Source: Streptomyces zhihengii (GTDB lineage: Bacteria > Actinomycetota > Actinomycetes > Streptomycetales > Streptomycetaceae). Taken from it: a stretch of DNA of 64,000 nt. Shown here piece by piece: positions 9,215 to 17,291 of the stretch (positions are counted from its first letter, which is position 1; every line of letters begins with the position of its first letter). The notes under the pieces were generated by a model. That model saw only the letters and a program-made list of their open reading frames with translations. It was not told where the DNA came from and ran no database searches. The stretch spans positions 5,171,501 to 5,235,500 of the forward strand of contig NZ_JAFEJA010000001.1 of the NCBI RefSeq assembly GCF_016919245.1, read 5' to 3'. The position numbers and the translations under genes were made by a program.

Positions 9215-10345
9215 TCAGTCTACGGCCGCGCCGTGCGGCGCAGCGACCGGCCTGCGTGATCCGCCGCGACACCAGGTCCCGGTCACCGCGTGGCAGTTGG
9301 GGCAGAGCAGTCGGAGGTTCTCGCGGCGGTCGTCGTGCCGGTCGCCGCTGACGTGGTCGACCTCCAGAACCATCCTCCGCCCGTGCCAGCGGGGCCCGGT
9401 CCCGCACCCGGCGCACCGCTCCGGGACCCCGGTCTCCATCAGCGCGCGGCGCAGCACCACCGTTCTCGTCCGGTGATCCCGCCCGTGCCGGACCAGGACC
9501 TCGTCCGCGCTCCGTGCCGAGGGGCCCGGCTGTGCGGGCGAGTGGTTCTGCCGGTGGAAGTGCGAGGTGTCCAGGCCGTGCTCGGACACGAGCGCATGGA
9601 AGAGGGCGCGCTGCCGGGTGCTCACCGGGCGGCCCATCAGACGCAGCGCTCCCGCCACGGAGACCGCGCCCGCGACGGCGGCCCGGAGCTCATCGACGGA
9701 GCCCGGCGCGACCGAGCGGTTCCCCGCCCGGCCCCGGTAGGTGTCGGTGACCGCGTGGCAGTTGGGACAGAGCAGCCGCAGGTTCTCCGGGCGGTTGTTC
9801 CGCCAGTCCCCGTCCTGATGGTCGACCTCCAGGGGGAGCGGGCGGTCGCGCCAGTGCGGAGCCGTGCCGCACAGCGCGCACCGATCCGGGACCCCGGCCG
9901 CGATCATCGCTCTGCGCAGGCGTTCACCGGGGATGCGTCGCGAGCGGTCCGGCGGCTGGAGCGAGAGGACCGCCATCGGGTCGCGCCGTCTGGTCTCTCC
10001 CGCCCGGTCCGGCGGCCCGAAGTGGGTGGTGTCCAGGCCGAGCGCCCTGACCCGCCTGCTGATGTGGGTGTGATACCCGCCCACGACGTCGAGCCCGAGG
10101 CGTCTCAGCACCTCGCACATGCTCGTCGACGCGGCGACCACGGGGGTGAGGACCTCGCGCGTCCACCGCACCCCCTCGCGTTCGAAGTGCGAGGTGTCGA
10201 CGCCGAGGCGGATCAGGCGCGCACGGAGGTAACGGCGGCTCGCTCCGTCCGGGGCCAGTCCGAGCCCGGTCATCAGCTCGCTCATGCATCGTGCGTCGCG
10301 TGCCGCCGCGTCGAGGCACTCCTTGGTGAACCGGCTCGCACCCAT
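9215..10345 (-). CDS. Protein with two tandem HNH endonuclease domains
   Basis: 376 aa with an internal duplication. Two HNH modules lie at about residues 156-210 and 311-365, each with a CxxC zinc pair, the catalytic LEVDH, then DxxxNxRxENLRLLCPNCHAVT. The spacers carry three copies of a short motif (GVDTSHF, GLDTTHF, GLDTSHF). HNH domains nick or cut DNA with a single metal. Both copies keep the His and Asn residues, so both look active. The gene lies 33 bases upstream of tRNA-Leu on the same strand. No integrase or partner is present, so the role (repair, defence or homing) is open. Confidence 0.8.
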   Translation of the reverse strand: MGASRFTKECLDAAARDARCMSELMTGLGLAPDGASRRYLRARLIRLGVDTSHFEREGVRWTREVLTPVVAASTSMCEVLRRLGLDVVGGYHTHISRRVRALGLDTTHFGPPDRAGETRRRDPMAVLSLQPPDRSRRIPGERLRRAMIAAGVPDRCALCGTAPHWRDRPLPLEVDHQDGDWRNNRPENLRLLCPNCHAVTDTYRGRAGNRSVAPGSVDELRAAVAGAVSVAGALRLMGRPVSTRQRALFHALVSEHGLDTSHFHRQNHSPAQPGPSARSADEVLVRHGRDHRTRTVVLRRALMETGVPERCAGCGTGPRWHGRRMVLEVDHVSGDRHDDRRENLRLLCPNCHAVTGTWCRGGSRRPVAAPHGAAVD

Positions 10346-10422
10346 CCCGCCCCCTCCCCGGCCACCCGTCCGCGGCCCGTACGGACCAACGAACCGTTTA
10401 TCGGACGGTCACGCGCGGAAAG

Positions 10423-10462
10423 CGGAGCGCCCCGCCTCCATTTCTGGGGGCGGGGCGCTCCG
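10423..10462 (-). terminator. Terminator of the MFS transporter gene
   Basis: 14-bp perfect stem 10423-10436 / 10449-10462 around a 12-base loop, 18 bases past the stop of the MFS gene. Confidence 0.8.
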
Positions 10463-10480
10463 GGAGGGGAGGGGGCGGGG

Positions 10481-11977
10481 TCAGAACTTGGGGTCGGGGG
10501 CCGTGGCGAGGACCATGTCGGCGGCTTCCTCCTTGGTACTGACGGAGGGGGGTGAGCCGTCGAGGGGCTTCTGGGCGGTCTCCTTCATGCAGGCGACGGC
10601 GATCACGCCGACCAGGGCGGCGGCCATGGAGTAGTAGGCCGGCATCATGTTGCTGCCGGTCAGGCTGATGAGGGCGGTGATCACCAGGGGGGTGGTGCCG
10701 CCGAAGAGTGACGCCGAGAGGTTGTAGCCGACCGAGAGCGAGCCGTAGCGCACCTGGGTGGGGAAGAGCGCGGGGAGGGCCGCGGACATCGTGCCGAGGA
10801 GGCAGACCAGGGAGAGGCCGAGCATCAGCATGCCCGCGATGATGGCCGGGATGCTGCCCTGGCCGATGAGCAGGAAGGCGGGGGCCGACAGGAACAGGAA
10901 GCCCAGCATGCCGGTCATCAGGAGCGGCTTGCGGCCGAAGCGGTCGCTGAGGCGGCCGACCTGGTTGATGACGGCCATGAGGGCGACCATCACGCCGAGC
11001 AGGATCAGCAGGCCGTGGGTCTCGCTGTAGCCGAGCTCGTCGGACAGGTAGGTCGGCATGTAGGACAGCAGCATGTAGTCGGTGATGTTGTAGGCGCCGA
11101 CCAGGGCGATGCACAGGATCAGGGTGGGCCAGTACTGGCGGAAGATCTTGGCGAGGTCGCCCTTGGTGGAGGTCTCGACGGCGTCCGCGGCCTCGGAGGC
11201 GCGGGCGGACTCGTCCTCCAGCTTCTGGAAGGCGGGGGTCTCGTCGAGGCGCAGTCGCAGGTAGAGGCCGACGAGGCCGAGGGGTCCGGCGACGAGGAAG
11301 GGGACGCGCCAGCCCCAGTCCTCCATGGCGGCGTCGCCGAGGAGGGCGGTGAGGGCGGTGACGAGGCCCGCGGCGCCGACGTAGCCGGCGAGGGTGCCGA
11401 ATTCGAGGAAGCTGCCGAAGAAGCCGCGGCGCTTGTCGGGCGCGTACTCGGCGATGAAGGTGGAGGCGCCGCCGTACTCGCCGCCGGTGGAGAAGCCCTG
11501 GACGAGGCGGAAGAGGATCAGCAGGACGGGTGCCCAGAAGCCGATCGCCGAGTAGGACGGGATCAGGCCGATGGCGAAGGTGCCGACGGCCATGAGGATC
11601 ATCGTCAGGGCGAGGACCTTCTTGCGGCCGATGCGGTCGCCCATGGGGCCGAAGAACATGCCGCCGAGGGGCCGTACCAGGAAGGCGACGGCGAAGGTGG
11701 CGAAGGACGACAGGAGCTGGGCGGTGTCGTTGCCGGACGGGAAGAAGACGTGGCCGATGGTGACGGCCAGGTAGCTGTAGATCCCGAAGTCGAACCACTC
11801 CATGGCGTTGCCGAGTGAGGCCGCCTTGACGGCGCGCTTGACCGCGGCGTCGTCGGTGACGGTGATGTCCGTCCGCCTGAGCTTGGGGTTTCTCCGCTGC
11901 TTGATGGTGCGGAAGAGCACGGGGTGCCGCTTGACCGCCGCGGGATCCGGAGTGTCCCGCTGTTCCGAACCCGCCAT
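10481..11977 (-). CDS. MFS transporter, metabolite:H+ symporter (ProP-like) family
   Basis: 498 aa with about 12 transmembrane segments. Family signs: the MEWFDFGIYSYLA first helix typical of ProP, shikimate and citrate symporters; the cytoplasmic loop GPMGDRIGRKKVL (MFS motif A); and its counterpart LSDRFGRKPLL in the second half. It probably imports an organic acid or osmolyte with protons. The start at 11977 has GGAGAGG 9 bases upstream; upstream in-frame codons lack coding character. Monocistronic, with a terminator after the stop. Confidence 0.85.
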   Translation of the reverse strand: MAGSEQRDTPDPAAVKRHPVLFRTIKQRRNPKLRRTDITVTDDAAVKRAVKAASLGNAMEWFDFGIYSYLAVTIGHVFFPSGNDTAQLLSSFATFAVAFLVRPLGGMFFGPMGDRIGRKKVLALTMILMAVGTFAIGLIPSYSAIGFWAPVLLILFRLVQGFSTGGEYGGASTFIAEYAPDKRRGFFGSFLEFGTLAGYVGAAGLVTALTALLGDAAMEDWGWRVPFLVAGPLGLVGLYLRLRLDETPAFQKLEDESARASEAADAVETSTKGDLAKIFRQYWPTLILCIALVGAYNITDYMLLSYMPTYLSDELGYSETHGLLILLGVMVALMAVINQVGRLSDRFGRKPLLMTGMLGFLFLSAPAFLLIGQGSIPAIIAGMLMLGLSLVCLLGTMSAALPALFPTQVRYGSLSVGYNLSASLFGGTTPLVITALISLTGSNMMPAYYSMAAALVGVIAVACMKETAQKPLDGSPPSVSTKEEAADMVLATAPDPKF

Positions 11978-12040
11978 GTCGCGTCCTCTCCTGGAAGGTG
12001 CTGCCAGGAGATACGTCTGACCGATCGTGGCGAAAGCAAA

Positions 12041-12066
12041 CCGCGGTCCCTGGAGTGGGACCGCGG
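12041..12066 (-). terminator. Terminator of bcp
   Basis: 10-bp perfect stem ccgcggtccc (12041-12050) / gggaccgcgg (12057-12066) just past the bcp stop. Confidence 0.75.
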
Positions 12067-12086
12067 TCACAGCGGGCGGGGGACGG

Positions 12087-12554
12087 TCAGATCCCCAGAT
12101 CCTTGATGATCTTGGCGACGTGGCCGGTGGCCTTGACGTTGTAGAGGGCGCGTTCGACCTTGCCGTCCTCGTCGACGACGACGGTGGAGCGGATGACCCC
12201 GGTCACCGTCTTGCCGTAGAGCTTCTTCTCGCCGAAGGCCCCGTAGGCGGTGAGGACCTCCTTGGAGGGGTCTCCGACGAGGGTGACCTTGAGGTTCTCG
12301 GTCTCGCGGAACTTCGCGAGCTTCTCGGGCTTGTCGGGGGAGACGCCGATGACGTCGTAGCCGGCCGCGGCGAGCAGGTCGAGGTTGTCGGTGAAGTCGC
12401 AGGCCTGCTTGGTGCAGCCCGGGGTGAGCGCCGCGGGGTAGAAGTACACGATGACCTTGCGGCCCTTGTGGTCGGCCAGCGAGATCTCGTTGCCGTCGGC
12501 GTCGGGAAGGGTGAAGGCGGGGGCGGTGTCGCCGGGTGCCAGGCGCTCGCTCAT
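12087..12554 (-). CDS. bcp: Thioredoxin-dependent thiol peroxidase (BCP/PrxQ)
   Basis: 155 aa. Peroxiredoxin that reduces H2O2 and organic hydroperoxides at the expense of thioredoxin. The peroxidatic Cys47 is in TPGCTKQACDF and the resolving Cys52 five residues later, the atypical 2-Cys PrxQ arrangement. FYPAALTPGC and the C-terminal DEDGKVERALYNVKATGH are typical. The start MSERLAPGD at 12554 matches the family length. It is divergent from the DUF3618 gene. Confidence 0.93.
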   Translation of the reverse strand: MSERLAPGDTAPAFTLPDADGNEISLADHKGRKVIVYFYPAALTPGCTKQACDFTDNLDLLAAAGYDVIGVSPDKPEKLAKFRETENLKVTLVGDPSKEVLTAYGAFGEKKLYGKTVTGVIRSTVVVDEDGKVERALYNVKATGHVAKIIKDLGI

Positions 12555-12710
12555 GGTTCTCCGTACGTTGCTGGGCGGCCGTGAGGGTGTACGCCGTCGA
12601 GCGTAATGGGGGTGCCGTGGGGTGCGGGGAGGCGGTAGCTGACAGACTGTCGATGTCGGAACACAGGACGACACGACCACAGACGACGACACGACCAGGG
12701 AGGCGGCGCG

Positions 12711-13031
12711 GTGTCGGATACCAGGACCCCTGCGCAGATCGAGGCGGACATCGTCCGCCGGCGCGAGCAGCTGGCCGAGATGCTCGACGAGATCGGTGTG
12801 CGCGTGCATCCCAAGACGATGATCGGTGACGCGAAGGCGAAGGTGGCGTCGACGGTGGACGCGACCGCCGGGCGCGCGTTCGTGGCGGTGAACCGCACGG
12901 TGTCGGACGTGAAGGCCAGGTTCGTGTCCGAGGAGGGCGCGCCGCGGCTGGAGCGGGTGGTGCCGGTGGCGCTGGTGGCCGTCGGTCTGATGGGCCTGCT
13001 GGCGATGTCGGCGCGCCGGCGCAGGGTGTGA
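12711..13031 (+). CDS. DUF3618 family membrane-associated protein
   Basis: 106 aa. The N-terminal SDTRTPAQIEADIVRRREQLAEMLDEI is the DUF3618 signature. A basic amphipathic middle follows, then one C-terminal transmembrane helix (about residues 83-100, VVPVALVAVGLMGLLAM) ending in Arg residues. The GTG start at 12711 is preceded by GGGAGG. Function unknown; actinobacterial proteins of this family are small inner-membrane proteins. The GroES-like gene follows 43 bases downstream. Confidence 0.8.
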   Translation: MSDTRTPAQIEADIVRRREQLAEMLDEIGVRVHPKTMIGDAKAKVASTVDATAGRAFVAVNRTVSDVKARFVSEEGAPRLERVVPVALVAVGLMGLLAMSARRRRV

Positions 13032-13074
13032 CCCTGTGGGGCGCCGGGGCCCGCGGGGCGGGTAGGTTCGTCGC

Positions 13075-13431
13075 GTGAGCGCCAGCAGAGATGAGCACAG
13101 GACCCAGCACGACAAGCTTCCGATCCGGATGCTGCACGACCGTGTGCTGGTGCGGACGGACATCCCGGAGGGTGAGCGGCGCTCCAGCGGGGGCATCGTG
13201 ATCCCGGCGACCGCCGCGGTCGGCCGGCGTCTGGCGTGGGCCGAGGTGGTCGCGGTCGGGCAGAACGTGCGCACGGTGGAGATCGGCGACCGGGTGCTCT
13301 ACGACCCGGAGGACCGGGCCGAGGTCGAGGTGCGGGGCGTGGCGTACGTGCTGATGCGCGAGCGCGATCTGCACGCGGTGGCCGCCGACCGTTTCCAGGG
13401 TTCGGAGGATTCGACGGGGCTGTACCTGTAG
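13075..13431 (+). CDS. Orphan GroES-like co-chaperone family protein
   Basis: 118 aa. Residues about 18-110 show the Cpn10 fold: IRMLHDRVLVRTDIPEGERRSSGGIVIP contains the strand and mobile-loop region, GDRVLYD the core barrel, and YVLMRERDLHAV the C-terminal strand of GroES. It carries a longer N-terminal tail and a C-terminal tail (FQGSEDSTGLYL) absent from GroES. No groEL lies nearby. It may be a specialised co-chaperonin or a protein that only reuses the fold. The GTG start is weakly supported. Confidence 0.75.
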   Translation: MSASRDEHRTQHDKLPIRMLHDRVLVRTDIPEGERRSSGGIVIPATAAVGRRLAWAEVVAVGQNVRTVEIGDRVLYDPEDRAEVEVRGVAYVLMRERDLHAVAADRFQGSEDSTGLYL

Positions 13432-13520
13432 GCGCGCCGAGGGTGTGGGCCGGGGCCGGTGGCGGAGGTCACCGGCCCTTGGCATGGGGGCGGCGGCCGG
13501 TGCTTGCTACGGTGGACCGA

Positions 13521-13561
13521 CCCGACGAGACGCGCCGTACCGGGCTCCGCAAAGACGACGC
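13521..13561 (+). promoter_or_regulatory. Candidate guanidine-III (mini-ykkC class) riboswitch
   Basis: The segment carries the landmarks of the class in order: acgag, gcgccgtacc, a cggg that pairs with the initial cccg (P1: 13521-13524 / 13541-13544), and aaagacg followed by cgc. The pseudoknot helix P2 forms from gcg.cgt (13532-13538) with acg.cgc (13555-13561), with one C-A mismatch. It ends 24 bases before the ribosome site of an SMR exporter gene. In this class guanidinium binding opens translation of guanidine exporters. Recognised from memory of the consensus; not scored. Confidence 0.75.
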
Positions 13562-13596
13562 ACCCCGTGTTGTTCCCGTGTCTCGGAGGTGCCGTC

Positions 13597-13917
13597 ATGG
13601 CCTGGGTCCTGCTCATCGTCGCCGGTCTGCTCGAAGTGGGCTGGTCGATCGGGATGAAGTTCACCGAGGGGTTCACCCGGCTGTGGCCGAGTGTGTTCAC
13701 CGGTCTCGGGATCGTCGCGAGCATGGTGCTGCTCGCGCAGGCGGCGAAGACGCTGCCGATCGGTACGGCCTACGGCGTGTGGGTCGGTATCGGTGCCGCG
13801 GGTGCGGCGGTGGTGGGGATGCTGGTGCTGAACGAGCCGGTGACGGCGGCCCGGATCTTCTTCGTGTGTCTGCTGCTGGTGGCCGTGGTGGGTCTGAAGG
13901 CGACCTCGGGTCACTGA
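13597..13917 (+). CDS. SMR-family exporter, probable guanidinium exporter (Gdx/SugE type)
   Basis: 106 aa with four transmembrane helices. The first helix has the key Glu in LLEVGWSIGMKFTEGFTRLWP, matching the SugE/Gdx subgroup (Glu, then a W-x-x-G-M/x-K pattern) rather than the EmrE drug exporters. AYGVWVGIGAAGAAVVGML is the packing helix. It works as an antiparallel dimer exchanging guanidinium for protons. The start at 13597 has GGAGG 7 bases upstream. The guanidine-III riboswitch candidate directly upstream supports guanidinium as the substrate. It is convergent with the penicillin-binding protein gene. Confidence 0.88.
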   Translation: MAWVLLIVAGLLEVGWSIGMKFTEGFTRLWPSVFTGLGIVASMVLLAQAAKTLPIGTAYGVWVGIGAAGAAVVGMLVLNEPVTAARIFFVCLLLVAVVGLKATSGH

Positions 13918-13939
13918 GCCGCGCGCGCGGTGACCGCGG

Positions 13940-16330
13940 TCACCGGGGCGTGTCGCCGCTGCCGGGTCCGCTGCCGGGTGCTTCGCCCGCGGCGGGGCCG
14001 GGGGCGGGATCGGGCGCCGGTCCGGCCGCGGTGGCGGGCAGGGCGGCGGGCGGTCCGGTCGTGGGGGCCGTGGCCGTTCCGCCGGGTCCGGGGCCGGGGA
14101 GTGTGGTGCCCGGGCCGGGGGTGTCCGTGCCGCCGGTGGGTGCCGGGGCGGTGGTCCGCCCGGGGCCGGTGGGTGCGGCGGGCCCGCCCGCGCCTTCCTC
14201 CCAGCCGCCGTCCCCGCCGTCGCCCTCGCCTTCGGCGTCGTAGGGCGGCGTGGACTCGCCGGTTTCCGCGGACTCCTCCGCCTCGTCGGGCTCCTTGATG
14301 GGTTCGGTCACCTCCAGGTCGAAGCCGCGGACTTCGCTGCCTTCCAGGGCGGCGGAGGTGTAGCGGGCCCAGATCTCGGCGGGGATGCCGCCGCCGTTGA
14401 CACGGGGCGCGCCGAGGGCGCCGTAGAGCGGGGTCTGGGCGCCCGTCTTCGGGTCCTGGCCCATGACGGCGACGACGGTGACCAGGTCGGGGGTGTATCC
14501 GGCGAACCATGCGGCGCGGTCCTCCTCGGCGGTGCCGGTCTTCCCCGCGGCCGGCCGGCCGACCGCGCCGGCGGCGGCGCCGGTGCCCCCGTCGACGACG
14601 CTCTGCAGGACGGCGGTGGTGGTGTCGGCGGCCTCCCGGGAGACGGCGCGGCGGGCGGGGCGTTCGGGGAGGGCGATCTCGGAGCCGTTGCGGGTGATCT
14701 TGCTGACGAGGGTGTGCTCGGTGTGCCTGCCGTGGTTCGCGAGGGTGGTGTAGGCCTCCGCCATGTCGAGGACGCTGGCGGTGGCGGTGCCCAGGGCGAT
14801 GGAGGGGGAGGGGGTGAGGTCGGGGGTGGTGGCGGGCAGGCCGAGGGCGATCGCGGTGCGGCGCACCTTCTCGGGGCCGACGTCGACGGCCATCTGCGCG
14901 TAGACGGCGTTGACGGACTCGTCGGTGGCCCGGCTGATGGAGACGGGGCCGTAGGAGACGTCGTCCTCGTTGTCGGGGGCGTACTCGGCGCCGGTCCAGC
15001 CCTGGACGGGGCGGGCGCTGGTGCCGTCGTAGACGGTGTTGGGGGTGATGGGCCGGCCGCTCTGGGTGGTGGAGCCGTGTTCCACGGCGGCGGTGAAGAC
15101 GAAGGGCTTGAAGCTGGAGCCGACCTGGTAGTCGCGGCGGGTGGCGTTGTTGACGAACTGGCGGGTGTAGTCGATGCCGCCGTACATGGCGACGACGTCG
15201 CCGGTGGCGGGGTCGATGGAGGCGCCGCCGACGCGGACGTTGCGGTCGGCGTCGTTGTCCTCGTCGAGCCGGGAGGTGACCTCCTCGTCGACGGCCCCGG
15301 TGAACGCGTCCTGCTTGGCGCGGTCGAGCGTGGTGGTGATGCGGTAGCCGCCGCCCGCGAGGGTCTTCTCGTCGACGGTGCCGGTCGCGTCCAGGTGGTC
15401 GCGGACGGCCTGCACGATGTAGCCGCGCTGGCCGGAGAGGCCGGTGGAGGTCGCCTTGGCGGCCTGCGGTGCGGGGAAGCGCATGGCGGCGCGGGCGGCG
15501 GGGGTGAGCCACTTCTCCTTGACCATGCCGTCGACGACGTAGTTCCAGCGGGCGATGGCGGCGGCCCGGTTGCGGGGGTGGGCGGCGACGTCGTAGGCGC
15601 TGGGGGCCTTGAGCAGGGAGGCGAGGTAGGCGCCCTCGGCGGCGCCGAGGTCGGCGACGTCCTTGCCGTAGTAGGCCTGGGCGGCGGCCTGGATGCCGTA
15701 GGCGTTGCGGCCGAAGTAGCTGGTGTTGAGGTAGCCCTGGAGGATGTCGCTCTTGCTCTGCTCGCGGCCGAGCTTGACGGCGATGAAGAACTCCTTGACC
15801 TTGCGGGTCACGGTCTGTTCCTGCACGAGGTAGTAGTTCTTCACGTACTGCTGGGTGATGGTGGAGCCGGACTGCCGGCCCTTGCCGGTGACGGTGTTCC
15901 AGGCGCCGCGGACCATGGCCGCCGGGTCGATGGCGGGCTGGGTCCAGAAGTCGCGGTCCTCGGCGGCGAGTACGGCCCGCTGGACGTCGAGCGGTACCTG
16001 GTCGAGGGGGACGTTCTCCCGGTTGACCTCGCCGTCGCGGGCGATGGGGGTGCCGTCGCGGTAGAGGTAGACGTTGGTCTGCGCGGTCGCGGAGGCGTTG
16101 GCGGCGGGGATGTCCACGAGCAGATAGCCCGCCAGGAAGCCGCCGATCAGCAGGACGGCGACGGCCAGGGTGGTGCCGAGGACGATCCGCCAGGTGGGGA
16201 CGAGGCGCCGCCAGCCGGTGCGCCTGCGGCGGGCCTTGCCCGAGGTCTTCTGGGCGGGCGCGGGCTCGGCCGGGCCGGGCACGGTCGCGTCCCGGGGGGT
16301 CCAGCCTTGCTGCTGCGGCTCGTCACTCAT
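13940..16330 (-). CDS. Class A penicillin-binding protein (bifunctional transglycosylase/transpeptidase)
   Basis: 796 aa. A short cytoplasmic tail and one transmembrane helix (about residues 48-70) precede a GT51 glycosyltransferase domain (about 105-280), with the catalytic Glu in LAAEDRDFW and STITQQYVKN. The penicillin-binding transpeptidase domain (about 380-690) has SSFK (nucleophile Ser), an SVN-like second motif and AGKTGTAE. The last about 90 residues are Pro/Gly/Thr-rich and low complexity. It polymerises and crosslinks peptidoglycan outside the membrane. The start at 16330 is followed by the expected cytoplasmic sequence. Confidence 0.92.
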   Translation of the reverse strand: MSDEPQQQGWTPRDATVPGPAEPAPAQKTSGKARRRRTGWRRLVPTWRIVLGTTLAVAVLLIGGFLAGYLLVDIPAANASATAQTNVYLYRDGTPIARDGEVNRENVPLDQVPLDVQRAVLAAEDRDFWTQPAIDPAAMVRGAWNTVTGKGRQSGSTITQQYVKNYYLVQEQTVTRKVKEFFIAVKLGREQSKSDILQGYLNTSYFGRNAYGIQAAAQAYYGKDVADLGAAEGAYLASLLKAPSAYDVAAHPRNRAAAIARWNYVVDGMVKEKWLTPAARAAMRFPAPQAAKATSTGLSGQRGYIVQAVRDHLDATGTVDEKTLAGGGYRITTTLDRAKQDAFTGAVDEEVTSRLDEDNDADRNVRVGGASIDPATGDVVAMYGGIDYTRQFVNNATRRDYQVGSSFKPFVFTAAVEHGSTTQSGRPITPNTVYDGTSARPVQGWTGAEYAPDNEDDVSYGPVSISRATDESVNAVYAQMAVDVGPEKVRRTAIALGLPATTPDLTPSPSIALGTATASVLDMAEAYTTLANHGRHTEHTLVSKITRNGSEIALPERPARRAVSREAADTTTAVLQSVVDGGTGAAAGAVGRPAAGKTGTAEEDRAAWFAGYTPDLVTVVAVMGQDPKTGAQTPLYGALGAPRVNGGGIPAEIWARYTSAALEGSEVRGFDLEVTEPIKEPDEAEESAETGESTPPYDAEGEGDGGDGGWEEGAGGPAAPTGPGRTTAPAPTGGTDTPGPGTTLPGPGPGGTATAPTTGPPAALPATAAGPAPDPAPGPAAGEAPGSGPGSGDTPR

Positions 16331-16490
16331 TCCCCCATAGTGCACTTTTTGTGGTGATATCCCCTGGATCCGGACACGAGGCGGCCGGAAAAGCGCTCGC
16401 CGGGCGGCGTCCGGCTGCACTAGGGTCGTGCGCTTTGGTGCCGGGCGGACCGGCGGCCGGCCGGGCAGGACGAGGGGGCGGGGGACTGTG

Positions 16491-17291
16491 GTGCGGCTCT
16501 ATGCGATCGTCGCGGCGGGCGGGTTCCGGCGCCATGCGACGTATCGGGTGGCGACCGCCGCGGGCGTGTTCACCAACACCGTCTTCGGCTTCATCATGGC
16601 GTACACCTATATCGCGCTGTGGGACGAGCGTCCGCAGCTCGGGGGGTACGACCTGTCGCAGGCGCTGACCTATGTGTGGCTCGGTCAGGCGCTGCTGATG
16701 ACCTGCGCGATGATGGGCGGCGGCTTCGAGGACGAACTGGTCGAGCGCATCCGCACCGGGGACGTCGCCGTCGACCTGTACCGCCCCGCCGACCTGCAAC
16801 TGTGGTGGCTGGCGGGCGATCTGGGCCGTGCCGCGTTCCATCTGATCGGGCGCGGGATCGTGCCGATGGCGGTCGGGGCGCTCGCCTTCGACCTGGCGAT
16901 GCCCGCCTCCCCGCTGACCTGGCTCGCCTTCCTGGTGTCGGTGGCGCTGGGGGTGGTGGTGAGCTTCGCCGTCCGCTTCCTGGTCGCGCTGTCCGCGTTC
17001 TGGCTGATGGACGGCGCCGGAGTCATCCAGATGGCCTGGCTGGCGGCCCTGTTCTTCTCCGGGATGCTGCTGCCGCTGAACCTGTTCCCCGGGGTGCTCG
17101 GGGAGGTGGCCCGGGCGCTGCCCTGGTCCTCGCTGCTCCAGGTCCCGGCGGACGTCTTCCTCGGCACCTACTCGGGCACGGGCCTGCTGTCGGCGTACGC
17201 CTTCCAGGCCGGCTGGGCCGCCGCCCTGCTCGCGGCCGGCCGGCTGCTCCAGGCGGTCGCGACCCGGCGGGTGGTGGTCCAGGGTGGCTGA
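16491..17291 (+). CDS. ABC-2 type exporter permease (first subunit)
   Basis: 266 aa with six hydrophobic helices and the conserved VWLGQALL and DVAVDLYRPADLQLWWLA stretches typical of the actinobacterial ABC-2 exporter permease family. Adjacent GTG codons at 16488 and 16491 are both possible starts; 16491 is preferred because of spacing to the GGGGGA tract. The next permease gene starts inside its 3' end (8-base overlap), so the two are translationally coupled. Substrate unknown. Confidence 0.83.
   Translation: MRLYAIVAAGGFRRHATYRVATAAGVFTNTVFGFIMAYTYIALWDERPQLGGYDLSQALTYVWLGQALLMTCAMMGGGFEDELVERIRTGDVAVDLYRPADLQLWWLAGDLGRAAFHLIGRGIVPMAVGALAFDLAMPASPLTWLAFLVSVALGVVVSFAVRFLVALSAFWLMDGAGVIQMAWLAALFFSGMLLPLNLFPGVLGEVARALPWSSLLQVPADVFLGTYSGTGLLSAYAFQAGWAAALLAAGRLLQAVATRRVVVQGG

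Noticed and set aside
9098..10345. Integrative element at tRNA-Leu
   Set aside because: No integrase, no direct repeat of the tRNA 3' end and no atypical base composition; only the HNH gene is nearby.
13929..13944. Palindrome ggtgaccgcggtcacc as a terminator or operator
   Set aside because: It overlaps the penicillin-binding protein stop codon and is a simple consequence of GC-rich sequence; no further support.
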